64,000 nucleotides of DNA. It comes from Companilactobacillus furfuricola. GTDB taxonomy: Bacteria > Bacillota > Bacilli > Lactobacillales > Lactobacillaceae. Positions 53,447-62,273 of this stretch are shown here, in pieces; the stretch's first letter is position 1; each line of letters opens with the position of its first letter. The notes beneath the pieces were generated by a model. That model was not told the DNA's origin, did not search any database, and saw only the letters and a list, made by a program, of their open reading frames with translations. Position numbers and translations under genes: made by a program. Location: the NCBI RefSeq assembly GCF_003946325.1, contig NZ_RHNT01000001.1, forward strand, positions 62,001-126,000. Direction: 5' to 3'.

Positions 53447-54181
53447 ATGAATTCTAATTCTAATAAGGTTCGGTTGCAGAAGGCTATGTCTGATGCTGGT
53501 GTGGCTTCTCGCCGTAAGTCTGAACAGATGATCGCTGATGGAGAAGTTTCGGTCAATGGTAAGATCGTGACGGAGATGGGTGTTAAGGTTGATCATTCTG
53601 ACAAGATCGAAGTTAATGGCGTGCCTCTTCGTTCTGAAAAGAAACGTTATATTTTGATGTATAAACCTCGTGGTGTGATTTCTGCAGTTAAGGATGATAA
53701 GGGTCGTAAGGTTATTACTGACTTTTTGAAGGAAGATGTTGAAGAGCGTGTTTATCCCATTGGTAGGCTTGATTACGATACTTCTGGCTTGATTTTGTTG
53801 ACCAATGATGGTGAGTTTGCTAATCAATTGATGCATCCTCGTTATCATGTTGATAAGACTTATTTCGCTAAGATCGAAGGTGTTTTGACTACTGAAGAGA
53901 TCAAGAAGCTTGAGAGTGGTATTAAGTTTAAGGATTATAAGTCGGCTCCTGCTAAGGCTAAGGTGTTGTCAAAGGATGCTAAGAAGAATACTTCGCTGGT
54001 TCGTTTGACGATCCATGAAGGTCACAATCATCAAGTTAAGAATATGTTTCAAGCTGTTGGACATGCTGTTACTAAGCTATCACGTGAAAAGTATGGATTT
54101 TTGACTTTGGATGGTTTGGTTTCGGGAAAATATCGCAATTTGACTAGACAAGAAGTTGCCCTATTGAAGGAACGTCAATAG
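53447..54181 (+). CDS. rluB: Pseudouridine synthase RluB family
   Basis: Modifies a uridine of 23S rRNA. It has about 244 residues: an N-terminal S4 domain (VRLQKAMSDAGVASRRKSEQMI) and the catalytic domain with GRLDYDTSGLILLTNDGEFA, where the Asp is catalytic. AAGGAG precedes the ATG; an in-frame TTG just upstream (53444) is less likely. The promoter for the FMN riboswitch lies in its last codons. Confidence 0.93.
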   Translation: MNSNSNKVRLQKAMSDAGVASRRKSEQMIADGEVSVNGKIVTEMGVKVDHSDKIEVNGVPLRSEKKRYILMYKPRGVISAVKDDKGRKVITDFLKEDVEERVYPIGRLDYDTSGLILLTNDGEFANQLMHPRYHVDKTYFAKIEGVLTTEEIKKLESGIKFKDYKSAPAKAKVLSKDAKKNTSLVRLTIHEGHNHQVKNMFQAVGHAVTKLSREKYGFLTLDGLVSGKYRNLTRQEVALLKERQ

Positions 54182-54192
54182 TTTGCTATAGT
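54164..54192 (+). promoter_or_regulatory. Promoter of the FMN riboswitch-ribU unit
   Basis: TTGAAG and TATAGT are 17 bases apart, starting within the 3' end of rluB and ending about 20 bases before the riboswitch. Confidence 0.6.
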
Positions 54193-54214
54193 GAAAATAT
54201 AAATTAAATAGTTG

Positions 54215-54327
54215 GTTTTCAGGGCAGGGTGTAATTCCCGACCGGCGGTATAGTCCGCTACCCAGTTTTACTGGTTGATTAGGTGAAATTCCTAAACCGA
54301 TAGTTAAAGTCTAGATGGAAGAAAACA
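54215..54327 (+). ncRNA. FMN riboswitch (RFN element)
   Basis: The conserved blocks AGGGCAGGGTG, AATTCCCGACCGGCGGTA, AGTCCGC, GGTGAAATTCC and TAAAGTCTAGATGGAAGA occur in the order of the six-stem FMN aptamer. When FMN is bound, the terminator at 54331-54368 should form and turn off the downstream riboflavin transporter. Confidence 0.96.
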
Positions 54328-54330
54328 GAG

Positions 54331-54368
54331 AAGGTCTGTTTTGGTATGCCCAAAGTAGGCCTTTTTTC
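54331..54368 (+). terminator. Riboswitch expression-platform terminator
   Basis: AAGGTC pairs with GGCCTT, and TTTGG pairs with CCAAA inside it, followed by T. It lies between the aptamer and the ribU ribosome binding site. Confidence 0.85.
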
Positions 54369-54397
54369 TTCGGGAATCAACGGAGGGGTTGATTTTT

Positions 54398-54952
54398 ATG
54401 GGAAGAAGTACTTATAAATTTCATTCATTGATCGGAGTTTCTATTTTGTCAGCACTGGCAGTCATTATTATGTTTTTTGAATTTCCAGTGTTGATCTGGT
54501 TGCCTTTTTTAAAGGTTGATTTAAGTGATATTGTGACGTTGATCGGCTCTTTGATTTTTGGACCAGTCGGTGGTATCGCTATTGCTTTTATTAAATCGGT
54601 CTGTCATTGGATCATTACTGGATCTGGTGCTGCTGGTCTGATCGGAAATTTTGCTAATTTTGTCGGTGCGGTTAGTTTGCTTTTGCCATTTACTTACTTT
54701 TGGAAACAAGGTAAGAAGGTTATGGCGATCGTTTCTGGCGTTTTAGTTATGACAATTGTTATGTCGTTGTTGAATTTATTTGTTGTTATGCCTTTATATA
54801 TGGGCGTTATTGGAATGCAACTTAATATGGGACTTCCACAATATGTTGCTACAGGAGTCGTTCCATTCAATATTATTAAGGCACTATTGACTTGTGCTGG
54901 GGTATTGCTGATTTATCCTCGGATCAACGGGCATTTTAATTTCAAACATTAA
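54398..54952 (+). CDS. ribU: Riboflavin ECF transporter substrate-binding subunit
   Basis: The membrane S component that binds riboflavin and works with the shared EcfAAT module. It has about 184 residues and six helices. KVDLSDIVTLIGSLIFGPVGGI is the conserved loop. The FMN riboswitch in front confirms the vitamin. The ATG at 54398 has CGGAGGGG 9 bases upstream. No riboflavin synthesis genes are nearby, so the cell likely imports it. Confidence 0.95.
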   Translation: MGRSTYKFHSLIGVSILSALAVIIMFFEFPVLIWLPFLKVDLSDIVTLIGSLIFGPVGGIAIAFIKSVCHWIITGSGAAGLIGNFANFVGAVSLLLPFTYFWKQGKKVMAIVSGVLVMTIVMSLLNLFVVMPLYMGVIGMQLNMGLPQYVATGVVPFNIIKALLTCAGVLLIYPRINGHFNFKH

Positions 54953-55039
54953 ATTAAGGTGTATTTATAAATCTTTTAAGAAAAAATTTAACTTAATATG
55001 CTATCCTTAAAAGGATAGAAATTAGGAGGTTGGATTTTA

Positions 55040-56131
55040 ATGCCCGAGAATAATAACAAAAACACTTCTGGTTCAAAAATCCCCGCATCAACGGAAGGTC
55101 TGAGCCGTAAAGGTTCAGTTAGCCCGGAAGATTTAAGAAAGTATAATTTAGCACCATCAGAAAATGAGTCGATCCCTGCAAACTCTGATAGTGTTGTGGG
55201 TAAAGATGTTGGCACAAGTTCCGATTTTGTTAACAATGTCCCAACTTCTGAGCCTAGTCAACCAAATCGACCAGTATCTGATCCTGAAAATGTTGATCAT
55301 TTACAAGCTAGCAAGCAAAATGACGAAAAAGCTGCTACAGGTGCGGCCGTCGGTGCTGGTGTAGGAGCTGGGATGGCTTCTTCGATGCAAAATGATAATA
55401 ATGCAAGCGCTAATGAAGCTAAGACTCGTGAAGAGGCTGCTCGTGATTCTGAAGAGAAACCATGGGAGAAGACCTTTGATTCTGATGAAGATGAATCAGG
55501 TCACGTTTCTCGCGCCGTAAGTAAGAGTAAACAGCGTGGTAATCATACCCTTGTGGCTATCTTAGTAATTATCTTGATTGCTTTGATGTTTATACCTGCA
55601 ACAATGTATTTCTTTAAGGGCGATGATGATTCGAATAATCTTGGAAGTGGACAAACTGAACAATCAGTTGAGAAACAAGATAAAGACACTGCCAAGAAGT
55701 CTAATTCAAAGTCATCTTCAAATTCAAACAAGAAGAAGTCGTCTGATAACAAGAAGAAATCCTCTGATAAGAAGAAGGCCAGTAGTAAGAATAAATCAGA
55801 CTCAAACGGTTCTGGAACTGTGAACCAAACTAGCGATGAAGCTGCTTCAGATACAACTGCTGACACATCAAGTCAGACAAGCCAAGCAACTGATACTACT
55901 ACTTCAGCCAATGCTTCTCAAAACAATCAAGCATCTTCAGCTACTTCTTCTCAAGCGTCAAGTTCAACTGCCGGTCAAACTGCTTCAACAGGCACATCGA
56001 CTTATACCGTTAAACAAGGTGAAGGCTGGTATCGTGCTGCAGTAAATAGCGGAACGACGATCGAGGCTCTTAAAGGATTGAATCCAGGAGTATCAACTTT
56101 GTCTCCAGGTACACAATTACGTACAAAATAA
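55040..56131 (+). CDS. LysM-domain surface protein (SAG1386/EF1546 type)
   Basis: 363 residues. The first 165 are hydrophilic and disordered, with a Gly/Ala patch (AAVGAGVGAGMASSMQ). A single membrane helix at about 173-192 is followed by a long Ser/Lys- then Ser/Thr-rich linker, and a C-terminal LysM (TYTVKQGEGWYRAAVNSG, then IEALKGLNPG) binds peptidoglycan outside the cell. The type II topology and position before cmk match this family of Lactobacillales. The ATG follows AGGAGG. Confidence 0.85.
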   Translation: MPENNNKNTSGSKIPASTEGLSRKGSVSPEDLRKYNLAPSENESIPANSDSVVGKDVGTSSDFVNNVPTSEPSQPNRPVSDPENVDHLQASKQNDEKAATGAAVGAGVGAGMASSMQNDNNASANEAKTREEAARDSEEKPWEKTFDSDEDESGHVSRAVSKSKQRGNHTLVAILVIILIALMFIPATMYFFKGDDDSNNLGSGQTEQSVEKQDKDTAKKSNSKSSSNSNKKKSSDNKKKSSDKKKASSKNKSDSNGSGTVNQTSDEAASDTTADTSSQTSQATDTTTSANASQNNQASSATSSQASSSTAGQTASTGTSTYTVKQGEGWYRAAVNSGTTIEALKGLNPGVSTLSPGTQLRTK

Positions 56132-56136
56132 TGTAA

Positions 56137-56168
56137 AATAAAAGACAGGTGTATTCCTGTCTTTTTTA
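56137..56168 (+). terminator. Terminator after LysM gene
   Basis: AAAGACAGG and CCTGTCTTT pair across 6 bases, with T. Confidence 0.9.
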
Positions 56169-56173
56169 TTTGA

Positions 56174-56512
56174 AATGAATTGTAGAAGATGACAGATCAT
56201 TGGGCCAAACTTCCAAAAAGCAATTTAATTCTGGAAGTATCCGGCTCCTGTGTCTGTCCATCTTCTTAATGTTGAAACGAGTTGCAGAAGATATTGGCCT
56301 GCGGTTTAGAGCCTATCAGCGATTCCTGCGTTGCAGTATTCTGTGCTGATAGTCCCTAAATCCTCAGCAGCTGCCGATCTTCTTGATATTGAAACGAGTT
56401 GCAGAAGATAGCGGCCTGCGGTTTAGAAACTATCAGTGAGTCCTGCGTTGCAGTATTCTGTGCTGATAGTCCCTAAATCCTCAGCAACTGCCCATCTTCT
56501 TCCACTCTCTTA
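56174..56512 (+). repeat. Tandem array of three family A hairpin elements
   Basis: Units begin at 56174 (AATGAATT, diverged), 56276 and 56393 (AACGAGTT, 117 bases apart). Units 2 and 3 have arms AGAAGAT (56286-56292, 56403-56409) and ATCTTCT (56377-56383, 56494-56500), both with an 84-base span, and inner arms TTTAG/CTAAA with CTATCAG/CTGATAG. Flanking blocks AGCGGCCT, TCCTCAGCA and TCCACTCTCT equal those at 39.5 kb, although the arms there are different. Unit 1 keeps AGAAGATG/CATCTTCT but has its own core. The array fills the 404-base gap before cmk; no protein is encoded. Confidence 0.88.
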
Positions 56513-56535
56513 TTTTTTTATAGTGGGGTAATGAA

Positions 56536-57195
56536 ATGCAAATTGCAATTGATGGTCCAGCATCAGCTGGTAAGAGTACGATCGCTAAATTGATCGCCAA
56601 AAGACTTAAATTCGTGTATTGTGATACAGGAGCAATGTATCGAACGGTGACTTTACTTGCAAAAAATCATCAAATAGATTATGGTGATGTGTCTAGTATT
56701 GTAAAATTAATGGATGAACATGAGATCAAATTCATTAACAAAGATGATGGCCAAGTTGTCTTATTAGACGGTCACAATGTCTCAGAAGAGATCAGAAGTG
56801 AAGCGGTCACTAATAATGTCTCTCAAGTGTCTGCTATTAAAGAGGTCCGTGAGAAGTTGGTTGAATTGCAACGTCAATTAGCTAATGATACTGATATTGT
56901 AATGGATGGACGTGATATTGGAACAACAGTCCTTCCCAATGCAGAGGTCAAAATTTTCTTGATCGCCAGTGTGGAAGTTCGTGCGCAAAGAAGATATAAG
57001 GAAAATGTTGAACGTGGGATCGAGACATCATTGAAGACTTTGGAACAAGAAATCGCTGCCCGTGATTATAAAGACTCTCACCGAGAGATCTCACCATTAC
57101 AAAAGGCTGATGATGCTATCGAAGTCGATACATCTGATATGACAATTGAAGAAGTAGTAGCCAAGGTTTTAGAAATTGTTCAAGCAAATAAATAA
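56536..57195 (+). CDS. cmk: Cytidylate kinase
   Basis: Phosphorylates CMP and dCMP. It has 219 residues: IAIDGPASAGKSTIAK (P-loop), YCDTGAMYRTVT, and MDGRDIGTTVLP with VRAQRRY for CMP binding and the lid. It is followed 12 bases later by der; the S1 protein gene rpsA often found between them is missing. Confidence 0.96.
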   Translation: MQIAIDGPASAGKSTIAKLIAKRLKFVYCDTGAMYRTVTLLAKNHQIDYGDVSSIVKLMDEHEIKFINKDDGQVVLLDGHNVSEEIRSEAVTNNVSQVSAIKEVREKLVELQRQLANDTDIVMDGRDIGTTVLPNAEVKIFLIASVEVRAQRRYKENVERGIETSLKTLEQEIAARDYKDSHREISPLQKADDAIEVDTSDMTIEEVVAKVLEIVQANK

Positions 57196-57207
57196 GGAGG
57201 CATGCTC

Positions 57208-58521
57208 ATGGCAGTGCCAGTAGTAGCGCTCGTAGGTCGACCTAATGTCGGCAAGTCTACGATTTTTAATAGAATTATTAACGAACGTCTTTCGATCGTT
57301 GAAGATACACCAGGAGTTACCCGTGATCGAATTTATGCCCGTGCTAGTTGGCTCGGCAAAGAATTTCGTTTGATCGATACTGGTGGTATCGATATGTCGG
57401 ACGAACCACTGACTGTTCAGATCAAGAATCAAGCAGAGATCGCCATTGATGAAGCAGACGTGATCGTCTTCATCGTAAATGGTCAAAATAGTGTGACTAA
57501 AGAAGATGAAGACGTTGCTAAGATTTTGTACCGGACTAAAAAGCCGGTGATCTTGGCAGTTAATAAAGCAGATAATCCTGAACAGCGTGAAAATATCTAT
57601 GATTTTTATTCACTTGGATTCGGGGATCCTAATCCGGTCTCTGGTTCACAAGGTACCGGTATCGGTGATTTATTAGATGAGATAGTCAAAGCATTCCCTA
57701 ATGAAGATACTCATGATGTTGACGATTCGATCAAGTTCAGTTTTATCGGTCGTCCTAATGTTGGAAAATCTTCACTAGTTAATGCTATTTTAGGGGATCA
57801 GCGTGTGATTGTTTCCAACATGGAGGGAACTACACGTGATGCTATCGATACCAAATATTTTGATGAGCGTTTAGATAAAGAATTTACCATGATCGATACG
57901 GCAGGTATCAGAAAACGTGGTAAAGTCTATGAAAATACTGAGAAATATTCAGTTTTAAGAGCGCTGAGTGCCATCGACAAGTCTGATGTAGTCTGTGTCG
58001 TATTGAACGCTGAAGAAGGAATCAGAGAACAAGATAAAAGAGTTGCTGGTTATGCTCATAATGCCGGCAAGGGCGTGATTATTGTGGTCAATAAATGGGA
58101 TACGCTGAAAAAAGATAATCACACGATGCATGATTTTGAAACCCAGATCAGAGCTGAATTCCAATATTTATCATATGCACCGATCCTCTTTACATCGGCG
58201 GTTAAAGGACAAAGACTTGATAAGATCCCTGAATTGGTCACTCGCGTATATGACAATCGTCATCGTCGGATCCAATCAGCTATGCTAAATGATTTATTGC
58301 TACGGGCAACATCGATCGCACCAACTCCAGTTGTTAACGGCAAACGTTTGCGGATCTACTATATGACTCAAGTTGCGATCCAACCACCAACATTTGTAGT
58401 TTTCGTAAATGATAATGAATTATTGCATTTCTCATATGAACGTTTCTTGAAGAATCAATTGCGAGAGACTTTTGATTTTGAAGGGACTCCGATCAAGATA
58501 CTGCCTAGAAAGCGGAAATAG
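57208..58521 (+). CDS. der: Ribosome assembly GTPase Der (EngA)
   Basis: A double GTPase of 437 residues required for 50S maturation. Two G domains, [15 protein letters not shown] and [15 protein letters not shown], are each followed by DTxG motifs (DTGGID, DTAGIR) and N/TKxD motifs, with a C-terminal KH-like domain. The ATG at 57208 is 7 bases after AAGGAGG; the ATG at 57202 is too close. Confidence 0.97.
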   Translation: MAVPVVALVGRPNVGKSTIFNRIINERLSIVEDTPGVTRDRIYARASWLGKEFRLIDTGGIDMSDEPLTVQIKNQAEIAIDEADVIVFIVNGQNSVTKEDEDVAKILYRTKKPVILAVNKADNPEQRENIYDFYSLGFGDPNPVSGSQGTGIGDLLDEIVKAFPNEDTHDVDDSIKFSFIGRPNVGKSSLVNAILGDQRVIVSNMEGTTRDAIDTKYFDERLDKEFTMIDTAGIRKRGKVYENTEKYSVLRALSAIDKSDVVCVVLNAEEGIREQDKRVAGYAHNAGKGVIIVVNKWDTLKKDNHTMHDFETQIRAEFQYLSYAPILFTSAVKGQRLDKIPELVTRVYDNRHRRIQSAMLNDLLLRATSIAPTPVVNGKRLRIYYMTQVAIQPPTFVVFVNDNELLHFSYERFLKNQLRETFDFEGTPIKILPRKRK

Positions 58522-58602
58522 GGGATTTTAGCCCAAATAGTCATTTTTTTATTAAAATACTTGTAAAAATCCACAAATTATAGACTTTCAGAGGTTAAAG
58601 GC

Positions 58603-58631
58603 TTGCCCAATGCCCGTCGCTATGGTATTTT
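58603..58631 (+). promoter_or_regulatory. HU gene promoter
   Basis: TTGCCC and TATTTT are spaced by 17 bases, with TGG before the -10. The start codon is 80 bases downstream, leaving a leader of about 70 bases. Confidence 0.6.
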
Positions 58632-58710
58632 TGTAATTGGAATGATGAACACATACGTCAATTGTTCATATTTTCTAAAAAAATTTTTTTATCTCCGGAG
58701 GTTATCAAAC

Positions 58711-58986
58711 ATGGCAAACAAAGCAGAACTTATCGATAGTGTTGCTAGCAAAACAGGATTGACAAAGAAAGATGCAACTTCAGCAGTAGATGCTGTCTTT
58801 GAATCAATTCAAGAAAACTTATCAGAAGGAAACAAAGTTCAATTGATCGGCTTTGGTAACTTCGAAGTACGTCAACGTGCCGCACGTAAAGGACGTAACC
58901 CACAAACTGGTGAAGAAATCAAGATCCCTGCAAGCAAAGTACCTGCATTCAAACCTGGTAAAGCTTTGAAGGACTCAGTTAAATAA
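58711..58986 (+). CDS. hup: DNA-binding protein HU
   Basis: A histone-like architectural protein of 91 residues: [20 protein letters not shown], the [20 protein letters not shown] beta arm with the intercalating Pro, and [19 protein letters not shown]. The ATG at 58711 follows CCGGAGG; the longer frame crosses the promoter. Codon bias indicates high expression. Confidence 0.97.
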   Translation: MANKAELIDSVASKTGLTKKDATSAVDAVFESIQENLSEGNKVQLIGFGNFEVRQRAARKGRNPQTGEEIKIPASKVPAFKPGKALKDSVK

Positions 58987-58993
58987 TAGTTAT

Positions 58994-59026
58994 TTCTTGG
59001 GGGCGGTCGATTGACCGCTTTTTTTA
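58994..59026 (+). terminator. Terminator after HU gene
   Basis: GCGGTC and GACCGC pair around GATT, then T. Confidence 0.9.
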
Positions 59027-59056
59027 TCGAAAAAATTACTTTTTGGAGGAAAGAAT

Positions 59057-60304
59057 TTGAGTAAAGCAGAAGAAGTTATTGAAACAATTGACGCAGGTGA
59101 TTTCTCGAATGTAGATCACTTGATAAACGAATCGTTACAACAAGATGATGATCAAACAAAATTTTCCTTAGCGGAAACTTTATTGAGTCGTGGACTGTCT
59201 GTTCAAGCTAAGGTGGTTTATGAGCACTTGCTTAAGTTATATCCAGATGAGGGACAAATTTTATCCCGCTTGGCTGAGATTGCTGTTTCTGACGGCGACA
59301 GCGACTTAGCATTGAACTACATATCACAGATAACTCCTAGTTCTCCCTCATATGCAGAAAATTTATTGGTTTCCGCTGATATTTATCAATCGCAAGGAAT
59401 GTATGAAGTTAGTGAACAAAAGCTCTTAGAGGGCGTTAGAACTTATCCTGAAGAAGATGTCTTCAGATTTGCCATCGCCGAACTTTACTTTGATGAAAAT
59501 AAGTTCAGCAAAGCAATCGTTTTTTATAACTTTTTGCTTGACGATGGTATCGAAGAGTACTCTGGTATCTCTTTAAAGCTGCGTAAAGCTAGTTCGCTCG
59601 CCGGTATGGGAAAATATGAAGAAGCCATCAGTGAGTTTGAACAACTAAATGCTATTGAATTGAATGAGGATGCTCAATATCAATTAGGATTTCTCTATAA
59701 TCAAGTTAAGAACTATAATAAATCTATTACAACTTTGGAGAAACTGCTCGATACTAATCGTGATTATCCAACCGCTTATGTTGTCTTGGCTGATGATTAT
59801 TTGAATATCAAAGATAATCAGCAAGCCTTCAAATATGCTCAATTGGGATTGAATCTCAATGAACTTGATGAAAAACTCTACGAAACTGCTTTTGACTCTG
59901 GTATTTCAGAAGATCCAAAAGAAGCCATCAAGATCATCGAAAAGGGGATCAAGACAGTGGAGCACCCACTGACATTAGTCATCCGTCTCAGTGATTTTTA
60001 TGTTACTCATGGTCAATATAAGAATAATTTGGATCTCTTGGAGAATACAGATATCAACAATAATCCTAAGCTGATCTGGAATTTGTCTAAATCATATTAT
60101 GAAACTGATGATATTGCTCAAGCTCAAGAGAACATTGGCTTAGTTTTTGATGAATATAAAGACAATCTCGACTTTTTGAATGATATGATCGATATTTTAA
60201 GAAGTGCCGGGGATAAAGATGCACTAAAGGCAGCTCTTCAGTTGTACTTGCGGAAAAATCCTGATGACGAGGACATGCAAGATCTTTTAGATCAAATGAG
60301 GTAA
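59057..60304 (+). CDS. Tetratricopeptide repeat protein (YpiA-like)
   Basis: A cytosolic protein of 415 residues made of about ten TPR-like helix pairs. Examples are AKVVYEHLLKLYPDEGQILSR, AIVFYNFLLDDG and YNKSITTLEKLLDTNRDYPT. It likely acts as a scaffold, with no catalytic motif. It starts at TTG after GGAGGAAAG. cca follows 4 bases after its stop, an order shared with other Bacilli. Confidence 0.85.
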   Translation: MSKAEEVIETIDAGDFSNVDHLINESLQQDDDQTKFSLAETLLSRGLSVQAKVVYEHLLKLYPDEGQILSRLAEIAVSDGDSDLALNYISQITPSSPSYAENLLVSADIYQSQGMYEVSEQKLLEGVRTYPEEDVFRFAIAELYFDENKFSKAIVFYNFLLDDGIEEYSGISLKLRKASSLAGMGKYEEAISEFEQLNAIELNEDAQYQLGFLYNQVKNYNKSITTLEKLLDTNRDYPTAYVVLADDYLNIKDNQQAFKYAQLGLNLNELDEKLYETAFDSGISEDPKEAIKIIEKGIKTVEHPLTLVIRLSDFYVTHGQYKNNLDLLENTDINNNPKLIWNLSKSYYETDDIAQAQENIGLVFDEYKDNLDFLNDMIDILRSAGDKDALKAALQLYLRKNPDDEDMQDLLDQMR

Positions 60305-60308
60305 TTAA

Positions 60309-61508
60309 ATGCAACTTAAACAACTTCCAGAAGATTTTAAAAAAGCACTACCGATTTTAAAGAGTATTGAGCAAGCTGGTTTTCAAGCTTATTTTGTTGG
60401 CGGCAGTGTCCGGGACCATATTTTAGGTCTGCCGATCCACGATGTCGATATTGCAACTAGTGCTTATCCGGAAGAAATTAAGTCGATATTCAAACATACA
60501 GTCGATACTGGGATCAAGCATGGCACAGTGACTGTTTTAGTCAATGACGATTCTTACGAGATCACAACTTTTCGAACTGAGTCGGGCTACCAAGATTATC
60601 GACGTCCGGACAAGGTAACATTTGTCCGTTCACTAACTGATGATTTAAAACGTCGGGATTTTACTATCAATGCCTTAGCTGTCGATCATAAGGGAAATGT
60701 AGTTGATAATTTTGACGGTTTAACTGATCTGAGAAATAAGTTGATCAAGGCGGTCGGAGTCGCTGAGGAAAGGTTCCATGAAGATGCTCTGCGAATGATG
60801 CGGGCAGTCAGATTCCAAGCTCAATTAGACTTTAAGATCGAAGAGAAGACGAAAGCTGCCATTAAAGATAATTCGACATTGCTTGAGAAAATCGCCATTG
60901 AGCGGATCCACGAGGAATTTTTAAAAATGCTCTATGGTCACTCGTGGAAAAAAGGTTTGACCAATTTTGTCGAATTAGGATTATCCCAACATTGCCCTGG
61001 TTTTGAAAACAAACAGAAAGAATTAACTAAACTAATAAATGATGAAAATATCCTTTTTACTGATGAAGAAATGGCCTGGACTGCCTTAGGATACGTTCTT
61101 TCCTTGTATGATGACGACTTCAACCATTTTATGAGGCAGTGGAAAGTCTCCAATAAAGTCAGAGAAGATTGTTTAGCTACTGAAAGAATGCTACTAGATT
61201 TTCAAACTGGAAATTTTGATATTTGGAATATTTATACTAATGGTGTTGATAACTTTTCGCGAGTCATCAGTCTTTGTGGATTGTTTGGAATTGAAATTGA
61301 TCAGACTGAGATCGAGAAAACGATTTCAGAAATTCCGATAAAAAGTTCACATGATATGAAAATTACTGGTAAAGATGTTATTGATATATTGGCGATAAAA
61401 CCAGGTCCTCAAATAGGCCAATACATGACTGCACTTGAAAAAGCCGTCGTAGAAGGGCAGGTCGTAAATTCTTTCAAAGAACTTAAAAGATATTTGTTAA
61501 AAATGTAA
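60309..61508 (+). CDS. cca: CCA-adding tRNA nucleotidyltransferase
   Basis: Adds or repairs the 3' CCA of tRNAs. It has 399 residues, class II: YFVGGSVRDHILGLPIHDVD with the catalytic DxD at HDVDIAT, the RRDFTINALA motif, and the neck EDALRMMRAVRFQAQ. Its two-gene unit with the TPR gene is likely cotranscribed. Confidence 0.96.
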   Translation: MQLKQLPEDFKKALPILKSIEQAGFQAYFVGGSVRDHILGLPIHDVDIATSAYPEEIKSIFKHTVDTGIKHGTVTVLVNDDSYEITTFRTESGYQDYRRPDKVTFVRSLTDDLKRRDFTINALAVDHKGNVVDNFDGLTDLRNKLIKAVGVAEERFHEDALRMMRAVRFQAQLDFKIEEKTKAAIKDNSTLLEKIAIERIHEEFLKMLYGHSWKKGLTNFVELGLSQHCPGFENKQKELTKLINDENILFTDEEMAWTALGYVLSLYDDDFNHFMRQWKVSNKVREDCLATERMLLDFQTGNFDIWNIYTNGVDNFSRVISLCGLFGIEIDQTEIEKTISEIPIKSSHDMKITGKDVIDILAIKPGPQIGQYMTALEKAVVEGQVVNSFKELKRYLLKM

Positions 61509-61559
61509 CGTACGTGTTATCATATGAATGTAGAAATGGTATTTCGAAAGGGTGGTATT

Positions 61560-62021
61560 ATGAAACACGTATTTAAGGAATTGAAGTTTTATTTCAGAAA
61601 TGATGATACTTGGACAGTAAATCACGGTGAAATGAGTGACGTTTGGATTTCACGTGTTACAACTAGCTTTGGACGTATCAATGGTGGACGTATGGAAGAG
61701 ATCCATCCATGCAAGAGTTTCAGAGTTGAGATTTTACCAGAAGCTGATTACATCAAGGATACTGATGTATCAACAGCTGCCATGGCAGATGGTATGTTCA
61801 ACCGGATCATCAAATATCAAGACCTTGAAAAAGTAGACATCATCTTCGGTGAAGAAGAAGGAAAAGAACCAATGCAAATCTACTTCCCATTCAAGCAAAA
61901 AGATGCTGAAGGATTAGACAATGCATATCAAACTTCAGCTATCTCAAAGAAAACAGGTAAGCTATACTTGACTGTTAACAAAGAAAAGACTGTATACGAC
62001 GTATACAAAGAAGAATTATAA
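61560..62021 (+). CDS. Conserved protein of unknown function
   Basis: 153 residues, acidic, with no signal peptide or membrane helix. It opens MKHVFKELKFYFRNDDTWTV and includes IHPCKSFRVEILPEADYI and IKYQDLEKVDIIFGEEEGKE. It reads as a compact alpha/beta protein. AAAGGGTGG precedes the ATG at 61560, which is preferred to one at 61524. Its codon bias is strong, suggesting good expression. I do not recognise the family. Confidence 0.7.
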   Translation: MKHVFKELKFYFRNDDTWTVNHGEMSDVWISRVTTSFGRINGGRMEEIHPCKSFRVEILPEADYIKDTDVSTAAMADGMFNRIIKYQDLEKVDIIFGEEEGKEPMQIYFPFKQKDAEGLDNAYQTSAISKKTGKLYLTVNKEKTVYDVYKEEL

Positions 62022-62053
62022 AATTAACTACAGTTTAAGTTTACTGCAAGTTG

Positions 62054-62095
62054 CAAAAAGGCAGATCCGTACATCAGTGGATCTGCCTTTTTGAA
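62054..62095 (+). terminator. Terminator after the unknown gene
   Basis: AAAAAGGCAGATCC and GGATCTGCCTTTTT pair perfectly across a 10-base loop. Confidence 0.92.
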
Positions 62096-62273
62096 TGGAG
62101 AAAGTTAAAGAACGAAATATTGTGTGAAGTTTTGCGGACGCGGATCGTGTTTTTTTGCAGTTTTATTGAAGCAAACAAACATTTTCAATCATACAAATTA
62201 TGACAATTAGCTTTGCTTAATCTTAGTTTTCGACTAAAATATTAAGTAACTTTGAAAATATGTGGTGAGTTAT

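Noticed and set aside
56174-56512. CRISPR array
   Set aside because: Units are over 100 bases, not short direct repeats with unique spacers, and no cas gene is present.
58603-58710. N-terminal extension of HU
   Set aside because: It overlaps the HU promoter and leader; CCGGAGG and the conserved MANKAEL start are at 58711.
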